From positions 2,356,001 to 2,420,000 of the forward strand of contig NZ_CP150233.1 of assembly GCF_037974265.1 (NCBI RefSeq): DNA of 64,000 nt, given 5' to 3'. This document shows, one piece after another, positions 61,063 through 64,000 of the stretch. A model generated the notes under the pieces. That model worked only from the letters and a program-made list of their open reading frames with translations, was not told the DNA's origin and searched no databases. Numbering within the stretch: the stretch's first letter is position 1; every line of letters starts with the position of its first letter. The translations under genes were made by a program, and so were the position numbers. This stretch comes from Paenibacillus sp. FSL R5-0623. Its GTDB lineage: Bacteria > Bacillota > Bacilli > Paenibacillales > Paenibacillaceae.

Positions 61063-62335
61063 GGATTATTTATCCCAAGAAGAAATCGATGCTTTGCTCA
61101 GGCAATCGGAATCGATAAACAGCTCGGAACCCGCCGAAAAAACGGTTGATGATTTTTTGACCGAGCTGGAGCAGGATGCCTTGGGGGAGATTGGTAACAT
61201 TACATTTGGTAGCGCGGCAACAGCCTTATCCACGCTATTAGGCCTCAAAGTAGATATTACAACACCTAAAGTTTCTATCATTAGTCGAACGCAGTTTGAA
61301 GAAGCTTTTCCTAAGCCGCATGTTGCCGTTCATGTGAATTACGTGGATGGATTCGAAGGCATTAACTCACTTGTTATCAAGAAGAGAGATGCTCAAGTCA
61401 TCGCTGATTTGATGCTGGGTGGCGAAGGAAATCCGGTCGATGAAGAACTGAATGAAATCCATATTAGTGCGGTACAGGAAGCGATGAACCAGATGATGGG
61501 TTCCTCTGCAACCTCAATGTCCACGATCTTTAATCGTTTTGTGAATATTTCCCCTCCGGGTATCGATATTCTCAATCTGGAGAGTGGAGAGGGTGTAAGT
61601 AATCTTCCAGCAGATGAGACGCTCATCCAGGTTTCATTTCGCTTGTTAATCGGGGATCTGATCGATTCCAATCTGATGCAGTTGCTACCAGTGCATTTTG
61701 CCAAAAGCATGGTAGATATGCTGATTGGAGGCGCTCAGGAGTCAACTGCCAGCGCACCAGTGGCATCAACACCTGAACCTGCGCCAGTAGCTGTACCAGC
61801 AACGCCACCACCGGTTGCGGAGCAGCCGCCCGTTCAGCACCAACAGGCTCCACAGGCTCCACAGGCTCCACAACAGCCTGCTCAGGACTATAACGGATAT
61901 GGACAGGCCCCGATGGGTATGCCTCAAGGAATGCCGCCACAGCAGCCGTATGGCATGCCACCGCAGCAACCTTATGGTGCACCTCAACATTACGGTGGAA
62001 TGCCAAATAGGAATGTCAACGTACAACCAGTTCAATTCGCCAATTTGCAAAATGGCGCGTATGGTCAGGTAGACGAAAACAATTTGAATTTATTGATGGA
62101 CATTCCCCTTAAAGTCACCGTAGAATTAGGAAGGACCCAGAAGCAAATTAAAGATATTTTGGAACTGTCACAGGGTTCGATTGTCGAACTGGATAAGTTA
62201 GCCGGGGAACCTGTCGATATTTTGGTGAATAACAAACTGATCGCCAAGGGAGAAGTTGTCGTTATTGATGAAAACTTTGGTGTTCGTGTTATAGATATCG
62301 TTAGCCAATGGGACCGAATTCAGAAATTACAATAA
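61052..62335 (+). CDS. fliY: Flagellar motor switch phosphatase FliY
   Basis: 427 residues. The N-terminal LSQEEIDALLRQSESI is a FliM-like CheY-P-binding peptide. The CheC-type phosphatase domain has two D/S-x3-E-x2-N active sites (DALGEIGN, SAVQEAMN). A Pro/Gln-rich repeat linker (about 230-325) leads to the C-terminal FliN/SpoA domain (LNLLMDIPLKVTVELGRTQK). It both dephosphorylates CheY-P and forms the switch. The TTG start at 61052 follows AAGGAG inside the end of fliM. The linker contains perfect nine-base tandem repeats. Confidence 0.95.
   Translation: MTSKDYLSQEEIDALLRQSESINSSEPAEKTVDDFLTELEQDALGEIGNITFGSAATALSTLLGLKVDITTPKVSIISRTQFEEAFPKPHVAVHVNYVDGFEGINSLVIKKRDAQVIADLMLGGEGNPVDEELNEIHISAVQEAMNQMMGSSATSMSTIFNRFVNISPPGIDILNLESGEGVSNLPADETLIQVSFRLLIGDLIDSNLMQLLPVHFAKSMVDMLIGGAQESTASAPVASTPEPAPVAVPATPPPVAEQPPVQHQQAPQAPQAPQQPAQDYNGYGQAPMGMPQGMPPQQPYGMPPQQPYGAPQHYGGMPNRNVNVQPVQFANLQNGAYGQVDENNLNLLMDIPLKVTVELGRTQKQIKDILELSQGSIVELDKLAGEPVDILVNNKLIAKGEVVVIDENFGVRVIDIVSQWDRIQKLQ
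61844..61870 (+). repeat. In-frame 9-bp tandem repeat in the fliY linker
   Basis: CAGGCTCCA is repeated three times perfectly (61844-61870), encoding Gln-Ala-Pro units. Two imperfect 24-base units encoding MPPQQPYG follow at 61931-61954 and 61955-61978. Unit loss or gain would keep the frame. Confidence 0.75.
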
Positions 62336-62363
62336 GCACAATTTAGGGAGGACTTGAATCAAG

Positions 62364-62729
62364 ATGGCAAACCGAATTTTAGTCGTAGACGACGCTGCAT
62401 TTATGAGAATGATGATCCGGGACATTTTGTCCAAAAATGGATATGAGGTTGTTGGTGAGGCACAGGATGGCTCACAAGCAATTGAGAAATTTAAAGAGCT
62501 TCGTCCGGATCTGATCACAATGGATATTACGATGCCTGAGATGGATGGCATTGCAGCTTTGAAAGAAATTAAGAAGATTGATGCTAACGCTAAAGTAATT
62601 ATGTGCTCCGCGATGGGTCAACAAGCGATGGTAATCGACGCTATTCAAGCAGGTGCCAAAGACTTTATCGTTAAACCGTTCCAATCTGACCGGGTTATCG
62701 AAGCGATCAGCAAGACACTGGGCGTTTAA
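62364..62729 (+). CDS. cheY: Chemotaxis response regulator CheY
   Basis: 121-residue single receiver domain. Acidic pocket (ILVVDDAAF), phospho-acceptor Asp54 in ITMDITMPEMDG, switch Thr/Ser in VIMCSAMGQQ and Lys104-type lysine in DFIVKPFQSD. No output domain, consistent with direct binding to FliM and FliY, whose genes lie directly upstream. The ATG at 62364 follows AGGGAGGAC. Confidence 0.97.
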   Translation: MANRILVVDDAAFMRMMIRDILSKNGYEVVGEAQDGSQAIEKFKELRPDLITMDITMPEMDGIAALKEIKKIDANAKVIMCSAMGQQAMVIDAIQAGAKDFIVKPFQSDRVIEAISKTLGV

Positions 62730-62734
62730 GAGAC

Positions 62735-63277
62735 ATGATGATGGCTCAGGGTGATATTCCAGGAGGAGCTGGCGTGGGAAGTAATTATTATTTACAGCTT
62801 GTATGGGTGATTGTTGTCCTGGCCGTCATCCTGGCCCTTATTGTTTATCTGATCCGTTTCTTAAACAAACGGAATCAGCAAATGTTCCGGCACGGCACAA
62901 TTCGTACCCTGGGCGGAGTTGGACTGGGGCAAAACAAGTCGTTGCAAATTATGGAAATTGGTGGATGTGTATATCTGCTTGGTGTAGGTGAAGACATCCA
63001 GTTGATAGATAAGGTTTCGGATCTGGAAGAGGCCCAAAGAATCATTGATTCCTTCGAACGAGATGCTGCTGCTCAACAAGGAAATCTCTCACCTCTCATT
63101 GCCAAGCTCACAAAACGTTTCCGTAAAGAAGAACCGCCGCGGGAAATGGAACTAGAGGACACAACTTCTTTTCACGAAATGTTTGAATCCAAACTTCGGC
63201 AGATGCCTAACCGTAAAGAGAAGATGGAAAAGCTCCTGGATAAAGACAATACTACAGATCGGTCGAGGGATTCATGA
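62735..63277 (+). CDS. fliO: Flagellar biosynthetic protein FliO/FliZ
   Basis: 180-residue export-gate assembly factor with one membrane segment (about residues 21-43, LQLVWVIVVLAVILALIVYL) and the FliO domain with RTLGGVGLGQNKSLQIMEIG and VYLLGVGEDIQLIDKV. The start has three consecutive in-frame ATGs (62735, 62738, 62741) and a weak ribosome site, so coupling to cheY is likely. It overlaps fliP by four bases. B. subtilis calls this gene fliZ. Confidence 0.9.
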   Translation: MMMAQGDIPGGAGVGSNYYLQLVWVIVVLAVILALIVYLIRFLNKRNQQMFRHGTIRTLGGVGLGQNKSLQIMEIGGCVYLLGVGEDIQLIDKVSDLEEAQRIIDSFERDAAAQQGNLSPLIAKLTKRFRKEEPPREMELEDTTSFHEMFESKLRQMPNRKEKMEKLLDKDNTTDRSRDS

Positions 63278-64000
63278 AGAAAAAGATTTGGTTAGCGTGT
63301 TGTTTATTAGGACTTATCAGTCTGGCATCTGTAACGGTTGCCTTTGCCGAACCCATTCCGAATATTGATATTCAGATTGGAAACGGTGATGGAGGAACAC
63401 CAAGCACAAGTTCACTGTCCATCATTCTGTTAATTACGGTGCTTAGTATTGCTCCAGCAATGCTTGTACTGATGACCAGTTTTACTCGGATTGTGATTGT
63501 GCTCGGTTTTATACGTACATCTTTGGGTACACAACAAATGCCACCCAATCAGGTGCTGGTCGGTTTGGCGCTATTTCTGACACTTTTCATTATGTCGCCA
63601 ACGTTGTCTTCCATAAATCAGGTAGCGCTTCAGCCCTATCTCCAGGGAGAGCTTACGCAAACCGAGGCACTTGAAAAAGCAGCGGATCCCATGAAGAAAT
63701 TTATGTTTAGTCACACCAGAGAAAAAGATCTTCTGCTGTTTATGAAGTACAATCAGACTGAACAACCAAAGACCTATCAGGATATTCCAATTACTGTTAT
63801 GGTGCCGGCATATGTAATCAGTGAGTTGAAGACAGCATTCCAGATGGGGTTTATGATTTTTATTCCGTTTCTGGTTATAGACATTGTTGTCGCGAGTACA
63901 CTCATGGCAATGGGGATGATGATGCTTCCGCCGGTCATGATCTCATTACCTTTCAAAATACTGCTCTTTGTCCTTGTGGACGGGTGGTACCTGGTAGTCA
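63274..64000 (+). CDS. fliP: Flagellar type III export gate protein FliP (3' end cut by window edge)
   Basis: 242 codons are visible with no stop. A cleavable signal peptide (MKKKIWLACCLLGLISLA, to about residue 25) and the FliP core LITVLSIAPAMLVLMTSFTR, VIVLGFIRTSLGTQQMPPNQ and LVIDIVVASTLMAMGMMML identify it. Most of the expected protein is present; only the last 10-20 residues lie outside. The ATG at 63274 lies in the fliO stop (ATGA). Confidence 0.96.
   Translation, partial: MKKKIWLACCLLGLISLASVTVAFAEPIPNIDIQIGNGDGGTPSTSSLSIILLITVLSIAPAMLVLMTSFTRIVIVLGFIRTSLGTQQMPPNQVLVGLALFLTLFIMSPTLSSINQVALQPYLQGELTQTEALEKAADPMKKFMFSHTREKDLLLFMKYNQTEQPKTYQDIPITVMVPAYVISELKTAFQMGFMIFIPFLVIDIVVASTLMAMGMMMLPPVMISLPFKILLFVLVDGWYLVV

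Noticed and set aside
1..64000. CRISPR arrays, tRNA or rRNA genes, insertion sequences, prophage
   Set aside because: No regularly spaced repeats, cloverleaf or rRNA sequence, transposase or phage genes were seen on either strand.

Overview
The window looks like the chromosome of a spore-forming, motile, low-to-moderate GC Firmicute, most likely Paenibacillus or a close relative. Three things point there: housekeeping gene order that closely follows the Bacillus subtilis ylbJ-ylbN-rpmF / fapR-plsX-fab-rnc-smc-ftsY / ylxM-ffh-rpsP-rimM-trmD-rplS / rnhB / sucCD-dprA-topA-trmFO-hslVU / fla-che blocks; strong AGGAGG-type ribosome binding sites with frequent GTG and TTG starts; and a FapR-controlled fatty acid operon. 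The genus is inferred from remembered protein similarity, not computed. I see no rRNA, tRNA, CRISPR array, prophage or insertion sequence.

Layout. 1-5.9 kb: sporulation gene ylbJ (cut by the window edge), the PDZ/Lon-type protease ylbL, the minus-strand tmcAL and flavohaemoglobin hmp (the latter behind what looks like a textbook FNR-type promoter), then yceD-rpmF. 5.9-13.3 kb: fapR and a complete type II fatty acid synthesis set (plsX, fabH, fabD, fabG, acpP, fabF) followed by rnc. 13.4-23.2 kb: smc, ftsY, a haemolysin III-type membrane protein, then the SRP/ribosome block ylxM-ffh-rpsP-khpA-rimM-trmD. 23.3-26.1 kb: three inserted accessory genes (VOC protein, FG-GAP propeller-like protein, polysaccharide deacetylase) separating trmD from rplS. 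26.4-32.6 kb: rplS, lepB, rbgA, rnhB, a FliK-like and an FlhB-C-like gene, and yraN. 32.6-38.1 kb: an accessory stretch with a small RiPP-precursor-like peptide, a secreted repeat protein, a nitroreductase, comM and ohrR. 38.2-47.4 kb: sucCD, dprA, topA, trmFO, hslVU; the codV/xerC and codY genes expected here from B. subtilis are missing. 47.4-48.4 kb: about 1 kb without genes, containing a very long hairpin, a sigma-D-like promoter and a terminator. 48.4-64 kb: the fla/che operon from flgB to fliP (cut by the window edge).

The most interesting unexplained signals are non-coding. (i) Two copies of a structured intergenic element (about 9,782-9,902 and 21,719-21,803) share conserved flanks and have a 9-bp stem whose sequence differs but remains paired, at identical spacing. 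(ii) A possible sigma-D-driven non-coding transcript lies between hslU and flgB. (iii) Nested inverted repeats lie ahead of rpmF and ahead of the haemolysin III gene. (iv) An orphan small peptide has a leader resembling those of lasso peptide precursors but an unusual aromatic-rich C-terminal part.
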